Source: a virus. From it: DNA of 24,499 nt. The stretch is from IMG/VR virus record IMGVR_UViG_3300006802_000539, positions 1-24,499 of that record, one strand, 5' to 3'. Shown piece after piece: positions 5,139 to 13,081 of this stretch (position 1 is the first letter of the stretch; every line of letters begins with the position of its first letter). The notes below the pieces were generated by a model. It saw only the letters and a list, made by a program, of their open reading frames with translations. It did no database searches and was not told the origin of the DNA. The position numbers were made by a program, and so were the translations under genes.

Positions 5139-7550
5139 ATGAGTGTTGACACTAATTATCTAAGTGGCTTTCCAAGTCAGGTGGTACCTACTGAGGAAAA
5201 GAACACATACGAATACGGCTTGAAAGTAGCTAGAGCTATTGAAAACGAGTGGTTCAGTAATAATAGATATGGAAGCGGTAGCGTAAGATATGGCTTATAT
5301 AAAACTAATTATGCTGAATATCATAATAGAAGACTATATGCTAGAGGAGAGCAATCAATACAAAAATATAAAGATGAACTTGCTATTAATGGTGATTTAT
5401 CTTATTTAAACTTAGACTGGAAACCTGTTCCAATTATTTCTAAATTTGTAGATATAGTTACAAATGGTTTAGCTGATAGAGATTACGATATAAAGGCTTA
5501 TTCACAAGATCCAGACTCGGTACAAAAAAGAACTAACTATGCTAATGCGCTGATGAGAGATATTCAAACTAGAGAATATCTACAAAAAGCTCAACAGGTA
5601 TTAGGCATGGATTTATATTCAACTGAAAACAAAGACAACTTGCCTGAAAATGAAGAAGAGTTATCTTTACACATGCAGCTTGATTATAAACAAAGTATAG
5701 AGATAGCAGAAGAAGAAGCTATTTCAAACGTGCTTGCTCAAAATAAATTTTACGAAACTAAAAAAAGAATTATACAGGATTTAGTTGTATTAGGTATTGG
5801 TGCTGTTAAAACCAATTTTAATCCAGCTAACGGTGTGACTGTTGAATATGTTGATCCTTCTAATCTAGTTTATTCATACACAACTGATCCTAACTTTGAA
5901 GACTTATATTATGTTGGAGAGGTTAAAATGATTAGCATGTCTGAACTTAAAAAACAATTTCCTTACTTAACTGACGCGCAGTTAAAAGAAATTGAAAAGT
6001 TTCCAGGTGAACAAAATTATTTAAGAAACTGGAATGAAACTCCTGATGTAGTTGCTGTAATGTTTTTTGAATACAAAACTTATATTGATCAAGTATTTAA
6101 AATTAAAAAGACAGATCAAGGTTTAGAAAAAGCACTAGAAAAACCTGACACGTTTAATCCACAGCCAAATGATAAGTTTGATAAAGTATCTAGATCAATT
6201 GAAGTATTATATACTGGTGCTAAAGTTTTAGGTATAAACGAAATGATTAAATGGGAAATGTCTGAAAATATGTCTAGACCATTTGCTGATTCTACTAAAG
6301 TTAGAATGAATTATTCTATATGCGCGCCTCGTATGTATCACGGTAGAATAGAATCTATGGTTAGTAGAATTACAGGGTTTGCTGATATGATTCAACTTAC
6401 TCATTTAAAACTACAGCAGGTTATATCACGTATGGTACCTGACGGTGTATTTGTAGATGTAGATGGTTTAGCTGAAGTTGATTTGGGTAATGGAACTAAT
6501 TACAATCCACAAGAAGCGTTAAACATGTACTTCCAAACAGGTAGTATTGTAGGTAGAAGTTTAACCCAAGATGGTGATCCTAACAGAGGTAAAGTTCCTA
6601 TACAAGAACTTAGAACTTCTAATGCTGGCTCTAAGTTGCAAAGTTTAATTAGCACGTATCAATACTATTTACAGATGATAAGAGACGTGACGGGACTAAA
6701 TGAAGCTAGAGATGCTAGTACACCAGACCCAGACGCGTTAGTAGGATTACAGAAACTAGCCGCTTATAACTCTAATGTAGCAACTAGACACATATTACAA
6801 GCTTCGTTATATCTAGCTGTTAGAACAGCAGAAAACATTTCACTTAGAATAGCTGATTGTTTTGATTACGAGCTGTTAGCTCAGTCTTTAAAACAGTCTA
6901 TAAGTAATTTTAATGTAGGTACGCTAGATGAAATACAAGACTTAAACTTATTTGATTTTGGTATTTATTTAGAATTAGAACCAGATGAAGAAGAAAAAGC
7001 GCAACTAGAACAAAGTATACAAATAGCTTTAAAGAGTGGTGGTATTAATTTAGAAGATGCTATTGATATTAGAGAAATAAATAATATTAAATTAGCTAAT
7101 CAATTATTAAAACTAAAACGTAAACAAAAACAAGCTCAAGAGCAACAGCAGCAGCAAGCTAATATTCAAGCTCAAGCAGCTGCTAATGCGCAAAGCGCTG
7201 AGCAAGCAGCTATGTATGAAGTTCAAAAACAACAGGCTATTGCTGAAACTCAAATGCAAATAGAACAAGGTAAATCTAATTTTGAAATACAAAAATTAGA
7301 AAAAGAAGCTCAGATTAAAAAAGAATTAATGGAGCAAGAGTTTCAATATCAGCTACGTTTAGCTGAAATGCAAGCAGCAGTTAAAAGAGAAAAAGAAAAA
7401 GAAATCGAAGATCGTAAAGATCAACGTACTAGAATACAAGCTACGCAGCAATCAGAAATGATTTCACAAAGAAAAAATGATTCTTTACCTGTAGATTTTG
7501 AATCACAAAATGATACATTAGGTGGTTTTGAATTAGAGCAGTTTGCGTAG
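5139..7550 (+). CDS. portal protein
   Basis: An 803-aa protein in the standard portal position, between large terminase and scaffold/capsid genes, with no gap after terminase. The first about 600 residues have the mixed alpha/beta make-up of portal clip, stem and wing, including a stem-like stretch around residues 390-440 (RMYHGRIESMVSRITGFADM) and RDVTGLNEARDAS near 515, which resembles the conserved segment of podovirus portals. Residues about 640-770 form a long Gln/Ala/Glu-rich coiled coil, probably the C-terminal barrel or crown inside the capsid. It forms the dodecameric DNA channel and nucleates head assembly. Similar long Gln-rich portal tails occur in crAss-like phages. The function call is strong; the residue-level fold is inferred. 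Confidence 0.88.
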   Translation: MSVDTNYLSGFPSQVVPTEEKNTYEYGLKVARAIENEWFSNNRYGSGSVRYGLYKTNYAEYHNRRLYARGEQSIQKYKDELAINGDLSYLNLDWKPVPIISKFVDIVTNGLADRDYDIKAYSQDPDSVQKRTNYANALMRDIQTREYLQKAQQVLGMDLYSTENKDNLPENEEELSLHMQLDYKQSIEIAEEEAISNVLAQNKFYETKKRIIQDLVVLGIGAVKTNFNPANGVTVEYVDPSNLVYSYTTDPNFEDLYYVGEVKMISMSELKKQFPYLTDAQLKEIEKFPGEQNYLRNWNETPDVVAVMFFEYKTYIDQVFKIKKTDQGLEKALEKPDTFNPQPNDKFDKVSRSIEVLYTGAKVLGINEMIKWEMSENMSRPFADSTKVRMNYSICAPRMYHGRIESMVSRITGFADMIQLTHLKLQQVISRMVPDGVFVDVDGLAEVDLGNGTNYNPQEALNMYFQTGSIVGRSLTQDGDPNRGKVPIQELRTSNAGSKLQSLISTYQYYLQMIRDVTGLNEARDASTPDPDALVGLQKLAAYNSNVATRHILQASLYLAVRTAENISLRIADCFDYELLAQSLKQSISNFNVGTLDEIQDLNLFDFGIYLELEPDEEEKAQLEQSIQIALKSGGINLEDAIDIREINNIKLANQLLKLKRKQKQAQEQQQQQANIQAQAAANAQSAEQAAMYEVQKQQAIAETQMQIEQGKSNFEIQKLEKEAQIKKELMEQEFQYQLRLAEMQAAVKREKEKEIEDRKDQRTRIQATQQSEMISQRKNDSLPVDFESQNDTLGGFELEQFA

Positions 7551-7580
7551 TATTTTTTATTAATTTTATATTATTTTATT

Positions 7581-8759
7581 ATGGCAAAACAAAAAGATTC
7601 TGGATCTTTAAAGATCAAGAAAAAATCTATTAAAGAACAGGTTTCAAATGATGAACCTATAAAAATAGATTTAGGTAAAAAAGTAGAAGAAACAGTTGAA
7701 CCAACTGTTGAAGCTAAAGTAGATTTAACAGAAGTAAAACAAGAAGAAGATGCCGTTCAAGAGCAAAGCACAGATGACAGCAATGCTACTATCGGAGAAC
7801 CCAAAGACAGTGGCGACAGCAAAGAAGTGGTTGAAGAAATACGGACCACCGAAGAACAAGAAGTAGAAGAAGTTACACCTTTAAAAGAAGTAACTAATGA
7901 AGAAGAAGAAAAAGTAGTTGAACCTAAAATAGAAAAACCAGAAATACAACTTCCAGAAAATGTAGACAAATTAGTTAAGTTTATGGAAGAAACAAATGGA
8001 ACTATAGAAGACTACGTAAGATTAAACGCTGACTACAGTAAAGTAGATACAAATGTTTTACTAAAAGAATATTACAAACAAAGCAAACCACATCTTAATG
8101 ATGAGGAAATAAATTTTATCATGGAGGAAAATTTCCAATATGATGAAGATGTTGATGAGGAGCGAGACATCAAAAGAAAAAAACTCGCTTATAAAGAAGA
8201 GGTTGCTAAAGCCAAAAACTTTTTAGATGATCTTAAAAACAAGTATTATGACCAAGTTAGATTAAGACCTGGTGTTACTGAAGAACAACAAAAAGCTATT
8301 GACTTTTTTAACCGCTATCAAAAAAATCAGGAAGTTGCTTTACAACAACACGAAGATTTTAAACAAAAAACGTCTAAATTATTTACTGATGAATTCAAAG
8401 GTTTTGATTTCAAAGTTGGTGAAAAGAAATTTAGATACGGTGTTAAAAATCCAAATGAAGTTGCAAAAGCTCAGAGTAATTTACAGGACTTTGTTCAGAA
8501 GTTCTTGGACGATAAGGGCAATGTAAAAGATACTCAAGGTTATCACAAAGCAATGTTTGCTGCTAGAAACGCGGATACTATAGCGCAGCATTTTTATGAG
8601 CAAGGTAAAGCCGATGCCGTTAAAGATGTTGTTAATAAATCTAAAAATGTATCAACAGAGGCGCGTACGTCTCCAAGTAATGATGTGTTTGTAGGTGGTG
8701 TTAAGGTTCGTGCTATTAGCGGTTCTGATGTTAGTAAATTAAAAATTAGAAAACGATAA
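7581..8759 (+). CDS. capsid scaffolding protein
   Basis: A 392-aa, very charged, mostly helical protein between portal and capsid genes. Residues 1-20 are basic (SLKIKKKS), about 25-130 are strongly acidic, low-complexity Glu/Val/Thr repeats, and the rest is helical with long coiled-coil stretches. It ends in a short basic tail (SKLKIRKR) that resembles its own N-terminus. Scaffolds of T7 and P22 type similarly use a small basic C-terminal helix to bind the capsid protein. It would guide prohead assembly and then leave. No protease motif is seen, so release rather than self-cleavage is likely. The segment at about 7778-7857 has G/C-ending codons unlike its neighbours. The leader is a run of T and A only. 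Confidence 0.75.
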   Translation: MAKQKDSGSLKIKKKSIKEQVSNDEPIKIDLGKKVEETVEPTVEAKVDLTEVKQEEDAVQEQSTDDSNATIGEPKDSGDSKEVVEEIRTTEEQEVEEVTPLKEVTNEEEEKVVEPKIEKPEIQLPENVDKLVKFMEETNGTIEDYVRLNADYSKVDTNVLLKEYYKQSKPHLNDEEINFIMEENFQYDEDVDEERDIKRKKLAYKEEVAKAKNFLDDLKNKYYDQVRLRPGVTEEQQKAIDFFNRYQKNQEVALQQHEDFKQKTSKLFTDEFKGFDFKVGEKKFRYGVKNPNEVAKAQSNLQDFVQKFLDDKGNVKDTQGYHKAMFAARNADTIAQHFYEQGKADAVKDVVNKSKNVSTEARTSPSNDVFVGGVKVRAISGSDVSKLKIRKR

Positions 8760-8776
8760 TTTAAAAACAATTAATT

Positions 8777-10258
8777 ATGCCCTTAAATCCCTTATTTGGT
8801 TCGTTGAACCCGTCACAATCTCAACAGATTTTGTCGGACAACTACCTTAGTTTTACGGATGGTACTAGAGATTTTTCTCAACAGTATCTTCCTGAAATCT
8901 ATGAAGCTGAAGTAGAGCGTTATGGAAACAGAACGTTATCTGGCTTCATTAGAATGGTCGGCGCTGAAATGCCGATGACTTCTGACCAAGTAGTTTGGTC
9001 TGAACAAAACAGATTACATATATCTTACGATACTGTACAGCCGTTAGGTGCTGCAGGAAACGTATTAGATTTATTTGTAATTCCAACAGCAGGACTTACT
9101 AACGTAATTACTCCAGGTATGACTGTAGTAATTCTACCTAAGTCTGGTGGTGATTCAATTAAAGCGTATGTTGCTGACTCTGGTATTGTTCCAGGATCTG
9201 CTCTTAACGCAAATGAAATCCAAGTTTTCCCATATATGGAAACTTCTGCTGGTGGTGGACAAATTCCTGCTGATGCTGTAGGATATAAAGTATTCGTTTA
9301 TGGTTCTGAATATCCAAAAGCTAGCTCAGGAGTATTAGAAAATGTTGAGCCTTCTTTCACTCAGTTCTCCAACAAACCAGTTATTATTAGAGATAGATAC
9401 GCTGTATCTGGATCTGATACTGCACAGATTGGTTGGGTTGAAGTAACTACAGAAGATGGTGCAACTGGATACTTATGGTATCTAAAAGCTGAATCTGAAA
9501 CTAGATTAAGATTTGAAGATTACTTAGAAATGGTAATGGTTGAAGGTGAATTAGCCGATGTAAATGGTGCTTCTGCAAACCTATTCCATACTCAAGCACA
9601 AGCTGGTATTACAGACTTTAATGCTAACAACGCTGCTTTACTAGGTACTGAAGGTTTATTTGCTGCTATTGAAGACAGAGGAAATGTATTCTCTGCTTTC
9701 GCTGGTGCATTAGCTGACTTTGATACAATTCTTGAGAACTTAGATAGCCAAGGAGCTATTGAAGAAAATATGTTATTCTTAGATAGAGCTACTGAGCTTG
9801 ATATTGATAACATGCTTGCTTCACAAAACTCTTATGGTATCGGTGGTACATCTTATGGTGTATTTGAAAACTCTGAAGAAATGGCTCTTAATTTACAGTT
9901 CTCAGGATTTAGAAGAGGATCTTACGATTTTTATAAGACAAGCTGGAAATACTTAAACGATGCTTCTACAAGAGGTGGATCTGAGTTCTTTACTTCAGGT
10001 GACGACATCGAAGGAGTATTAATTCCTGCTGGTACTTCAACTGTTTATGACCAAATTCTTGGTACAAACATTAGAAGACCTTTCTTACACGTAAGATATA
10101 GAGCTTCTCAAACTGATGATAGAAGAATGAAGTCATGGATCACTGGTTCTGTCGGTGGTGCTTTCACTTCTGATCTTGACGCAATGGAAGTTCATTTCTT
10201 ATCTGAGAGATGTTTATGTGTACAAGGTGCTAACAACTTCGTGTTGATGACATCTTAA
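8777..10258 (+). CDS. major capsid protein
   Basis: A 493-aa protein that follows the scaffold gene and precedes a strong hairpin, as expected for the most highly expressed gene. The N-terminal arm (about residues 1-60) leads into LSGFIRMVGAEMPMTSDQVV, then alternating beta and helical regions and a C-terminal ITGSVGGAFTSDLDAMEVHF that fits the last strands of an HK97-type shell protein. Codons include more C-ending choices (TTC, GAC, AAC) than neighbouring genes, consistent with high expression. It builds the icosahedral shell. No separate decoration or capsid-protease gene is recognisable nearby. The assignment rests on position, length, composition and general family likeness. Confidence 0.87.
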   Translation: MPLNPLFGSLNPSQSQQILSDNYLSFTDGTRDFSQQYLPEIYEAEVERYGNRTLSGFIRMVGAEMPMTSDQVVWSEQNRLHISYDTVQPLGAAGNVLDLFVIPTAGLTNVITPGMTVVILPKSGGDSIKAYVADSGIVPGSALNANEIQVFPYMETSAGGGQIPADAVGYKVFVYGSEYPKASSGVLENVEPSFTQFSNKPVIIRDRYAVSGSDTAQIGWVEVTTEDGATGYLWYLKAESETRLRFEDYLEMVMVEGELADVNGASANLFHTQAQAGITDFNANNAALLGTEGLFAAIEDRGNVFSAFAGALADFDTILENLDSQGAIEENMLFLDRATELDIDNMLASQNSYGIGGTSYGVFENSEEMALNLQFSGFRRGSYDFYKTSWKYLNDASTRGGSEFFTSGDDIEGVLIPAGTSTVYDQILGTNIRRPFLHVRYRASQTDDRRMKSWITGSVGGAFTSDLDAMEVHFLSERCLCVQGANNFVLMTS

Positions 10259-10266
10259 CATTTTAT

Positions 10267-10299
10267 AAGGTAAAGGGCGCTTCGGCGCCCATATACCTT
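10267..10299 (+). terminator. UUCG hairpin after the capsid gene
   Basis: GGGCGC-TTCG-GCGCCC (10275-10290) is a perfect 6-bp GC stem with a UUCG tetraloop. The flanks AAGGTA (10267-10272) and TACCTT (10294-10299) can extend it beyond a small internal loop. It lies 9 bases after the capsid stop codon. Only a weak T-run follows, so it may be a partial terminator or an mRNA 3'-end stabiliser that favours capsid message over downstream genes. Confidence 0.8.
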
Positions 10300-10323
10300 T
10301 AACTTATTTAATTATATTATATC

Positions 10324-11103
10324 ATGACAAAAAAGAAAAAACAAAAAGAAGAAGTTGTTGTTGACAACTCTTGGGAAATAAAAGATAGACAATATTATTT
10401 ATTAGGTAATAAAGAACCTCTTACATATACATTGTCTTCAAGACATACACAAAGGTATCCTTTACTTTGGTTTGATGCAGAGAAAAACGAGCAAAGAGCT
10501 TTAAGATATGCTACAAATCAGTCATCACCATTTGTTGATGAGCAAAAAGGAGAGGTAACATTAAAACATATTCAATTTAAAGATGGTGTTTTAAATGTTC
10601 CAAAACAATATCAAGCTTTACAAAAACTATTATCATTATACCACCCAGCATTAGATAAAAAATATGCTGAAAGAAAACCTGTTCAGGTTGCTACCAATGA
10701 AGTAGAAGAAATAGAGTTTGAAATAGACGCGCTTAACATTGCTAGAGGTATGGATATTGATTTAGCTGAAGCAATATTAAGAGTTGAAAAAGGAACAAAG
10801 GTCTCTGAGTTAAGTACAAAAGAACTTAAAAGAGATATATTAGTTTTTGCTAAGAAAAATCCTAAGCTTTTTATTAAATTAGCCGCAGATGAAAATATAC
10901 AACTTAGAAATATAGCTATTAAAGCTGTTGAACAAGGTGTAGTAACGCTGGCTAATAAAAACAAAGATTTTGTTTGGGCTGAAACTAAAGAACAAATAAT
11001 GAAAGTTCCTTTTGGAGAAAATCCATATAGCGCTTTTGCTAGTTTCTTACAAACTGACGAAGGTATTATGGTTTTAAAATCTATTGAAAAGAAACTATAC
11101 TAG
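10324..11103 (+). CDS. conserved capsid-adjacent hypothetical protein
   Basis: A 259-aa soluble protein. The N-terminus is strongly basic (MTKKKKQKEE). Residues about 20-105 look beta-rich (YYLLGNKEPLTYTLSSRHT, LLWFDAEKNEQRALRYATNQ) and residues about 130-250 are helical and charged. No signal peptide, membrane segment or catalytic motif is seen. I associate this layout with proteins directly after the capsid gene in marine tailed phages, whose role is not established; a head-completion, minor capsid or regulatory role is possible. It is enclosed by two UUCG hairpins, so its mRNA level can be set apart from both the capsid gene and the tail genes, which is unusual in this densely packed region. 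Confidence 0.7.
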   Translation: MTKKKKQKEEVVVDNSWEIKDRQYYLLGNKEPLTYTLSSRHTQRYPLLWFDAEKNEQRALRYATNQSSPFVDEQKGEVTLKHIQFKDGVLNVPKQYQALQKLLSLYHPALDKKYAERKPVQVATNEVEEIEFEIDALNIARGMDIDLAEAILRVEKGTKVSELSTKELKRDILVFAKKNPKLFIKLAADENIQLRNIAIKAVEQGVVTLANKNKDFVWAETKEQIMKVPFGENPYSAFASFLQTDEGIMVLKSIEKKLY

Positions 11104-11111
11104 TAAATAAT

Positions 11112-11134
11112 AAGGCGGGTTCGCCCGCCTTTTA
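11112..11134 (+). terminator. rho-independent terminator with UUCG loop
   Basis: AAGGCGGG-TTCG-CCCGCCTT (11112-11131) is a perfect 8-bp stem with a UUCG loop, followed by TTTATTATAA. It lies 8 bases after the stop at 11103 and has the GC stem plus T-run of an intrinsic terminator. It separates the 259-aa gene from the tail genes that begin at 11153. Confidence 0.87.
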
Positions 11135-11152
11135 TTATAATAAAAATACACT

Positions 11153-11899
11153 ATGGCTATAAACGTAAACACTGTATATAGAACCGTGTTGTCAATATTA
11201 AATAAAGAACAACGTGGTTATATGACGCCTGATGAATTTAATAAAACGGCTACACAAGTACAGTTAGATATATTTGAAAAATACTTTGATGATTTAAATC
11301 AACAGTTACGCGTGGCGCAAACAGATACTGATTATGCGGACAGGCAAATGAATATAGATGAAAAAATAGCTATATTTAAAACCTTTGGAACTTGTACCTA
11401 TGTACCAGGCCAGGGGTATTTTGATTTACCTACAACAGACTTTTACGGAACTACACCCGAGTTTTATAGACTTGGAACTGTTGTATACAATGACGACGTA
11501 GAACTACAAAGATTAGATAGACAAGATTTTTACTATGCTGAAAAATCTAAACTAACTAGAGCGTCAATTACATTTCCAACTTACTTATATGAAAACGAAA
11601 GAGTATTCGTTAGACCTACTAGTATACAAACTGGTATAACAGCTAACTATGTGCGTAAGCCTAATGATGTTAGATGGGGTTATCAAATTGGTGGCCAAGG
11701 TCAGTATGTATATGATCCATCAGCATATAATGAAACTACAAACCCTACTGGTTCTGTACAGTTTGAGCTTCACCCATCTGAACAAAGTGAAGTTATAATA
11801 AAAATATTAATGTACGCGGGTATTATAATAAGAGATCCACAAATCGTACAAGCTGCAGCTCAAGAAGCAGCAATGAATGAGCAAAACGAAAAACTATAA
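11153..11899 (+). CDS. head-tail connector / ring protein
   Basis: A 248-aa protein at the start of the tail block. The N-terminus is helical (TVLSILNKEQRGYMTPDEFN, then VQLDIFEKYFDDLN), the middle is beta-rich (FYGTTPEFYRLGTVVY, LYENERVFVRPTS), and the C-terminus is helical and Ala/Gln-rich (AGIIIRDPQIVQAAAQEAA). This order recalls short-tail connector proteins of the tail tubular A/ring type, which stack below the portal. Its N-terminal segment recurs in environmental podovirus-like genomes. It follows the terminator at 11112-11134, so it likely opens a transcription unit, although no promoter is recognisable in the short gap. Only 3 bases separate it from the next gene. Ring or adaptor role inferred. 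Confidence 0.65.
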   Translation: MAINVNTVYRTVLSILNKEQRGYMTPDEFNKTATQVQLDIFEKYFDDLNQQLRVAQTDTDYADRQMNIDEKIAIFKTFGTCTYVPGQGYFDLPTTDFYGTTPEFYRLGTVVYNDDVELQRLDRQDFYYAEKSKLTRASITFPTYLYENERVFVRPTSIQTGITANYVRKPNDVRWGYQIGGQGQYVYDPSAYNETTNPTGSVQFELHPSEQSEVIIKILMYAGIIIRDPQIVQAAAQEAAMNEQNEKL

Positions 11900-11902
11900 T
11901 AA

Positions 11903-13075
11903 ATGACGTTAATATCTGAAAACAATAGACAGTACTACGCGGGAACACAAACGTTCATAGCAGATGGTGTTAACTTTGATTTTACCACTACATTTAACAC
12001 TGATTTAGTTTTTGCAACAGCTGATCCAACAAATGTTAATTGGCCTACAAATAATTTTTATTTAGAGGTTAGTATTGATGGCGGTTTAACATACACACCA
12101 TTATATAATACGTATACAGTTTCTGGTAACACAGTTACTGTTACAGCTGGATTAGCCGCTGGTAATTATTTAAAAGTACAATTAACTGAAAATACCGTTT
12201 GGAACAACTATGGTGGATATTCATATACTAGTTTAGCAGATGTTATCACAAATTATATGATAGCATATGTAGGCGCTGGTAAATTAATACCAAGCGTAAA
12301 AAGAACAGATGTTATATTTCATGCTAAGCGAGGACTGCAAGAGTTCAGTTATGATACGTTAAAAAGTATTAAATCTCAAGAATTAGAAATACCACCTAGC
12401 TTATCATTAGTAATACCACAAGATTATGTGAACTATGTAAGATTAGCATGGAAAGATGATTTAGGTGTATTGCATACTATACAACCTAACAATGGTTTAA
12501 CTACTAATCCATACCAAAGCTTAGCACAAGATCAAGATGGTTTACCTATCCAAGACGCTTTAAATGAAAACTTAGAAACAACTTCATTAACAACTAGAGC
12601 TTGGAAGCAAGCTAATACTAGATTAATAACAGGTTGGGACGGTAATTACTGGAGTTATTATACTGATTATTTTAACACGCCGTTTCCATTATACTGGAAC
12701 GTGATAGCTGGACAAAGATATGGCTTAAATCCACAGACAAGTCAAGTAAATGGTTGGTTTGGCATAGATGAAAGGCAAGGTAAGTTTACTTTTTCTAGTG
12801 ATTTAGTAGGTAAATGCATAGTAATAGAATACATTTCTGATGGTCTTGCTTATGATTTAGATACTAGAGTACCTAAAATGGCTGAAGATGCTTTATACGC
12901 GTATATAAATTACAATATACTAGCGTCTCGAGTTCGTATACCAGAATATATTGTACAAAGATATAGAAAAGAAAAGAGTGCTAAACTTAGAAATGCTAAA
13001 ATTAGATTATCTAATATTAAGTTAGATGAAATAGTACAGGTTATGCGTGGTAAATCTAAATGGATTAAACACTAA
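11903..13075 (+). CDS. tail tubular A / gp4-like adaptor with extra N-terminal beta domain
   Basis: A 390-aa protein. Residues about 1-100 form a separate beta-rich domain (NTYTVSGNTVTVTAGLAAGN, then LKVQLTE) like small beta-sandwich modules of phage tails. The remainder begins IPSVKRTDVIFHAKRGLQEF and ends with helices (MAEDALYAYINYNILASRVR, then QRYRKEKSAKLRNAKIRLSN). This helical core suits a tail-stabilisation or adaptor ring (T7 gp11 / P22 gp4 type) that seals DNA in the head and receives the tail tube. It lies between the connector and the muzzle-type gene, with gaps of 3 and 6 bases. Fold and role come from layout and family likeness; the extra domain is seen directly. Confidence 0.68.
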   Translation: MTLISENNRQYYAGTQTFIADGVNFDFTTTFNTDLVFATADPTNVNWPTNNFYLEVSIDGGLTYTPLYNTYTVSGNTVTVTAGLAAGNYLKVQLTENTVWNNYGGYSYTSLADVITNYMIAYVGAGKLIPSVKRTDVIFHAKRGLQEFSYDTLKSIKSQELEIPPSLSLVIPQDYVNYVRLAWKDDLGVLHTIQPNNGLTTNPYQSLAQDQDGLPIQDALNENLETTSLTTRAWKQANTRLITGWDGNYWSYYTDYFNTPFPLYWNVIAGQRYGLNPQTSQVNGWFGIDERQGKFTFSSDLVGKCIVIEYISDGLAYDLDTRVPKMAEDALYAYINYNILASRVRIPEYIVQRYRKEKSAKLRNAKIRLSNIKLDEIVQVMRGKSKWIKH

Positions 13076-13081
13076 AATTAA

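Noticed and set aside
7757-7969. Reverse-strand Ser-rich frame opposite the scaffold gene
   Set aside because: It arises from the GAA/GAT-rich acidic repeats of the scaffold and has no start context or recognisable domain.
8272-8526. + strand Lys/Leu-rich frame within the scaffold gene
   Set aside because: Composition is that of an out-of-frame reading of helical, A-rich coding sequence, and the scaffold frame is continuous across it.
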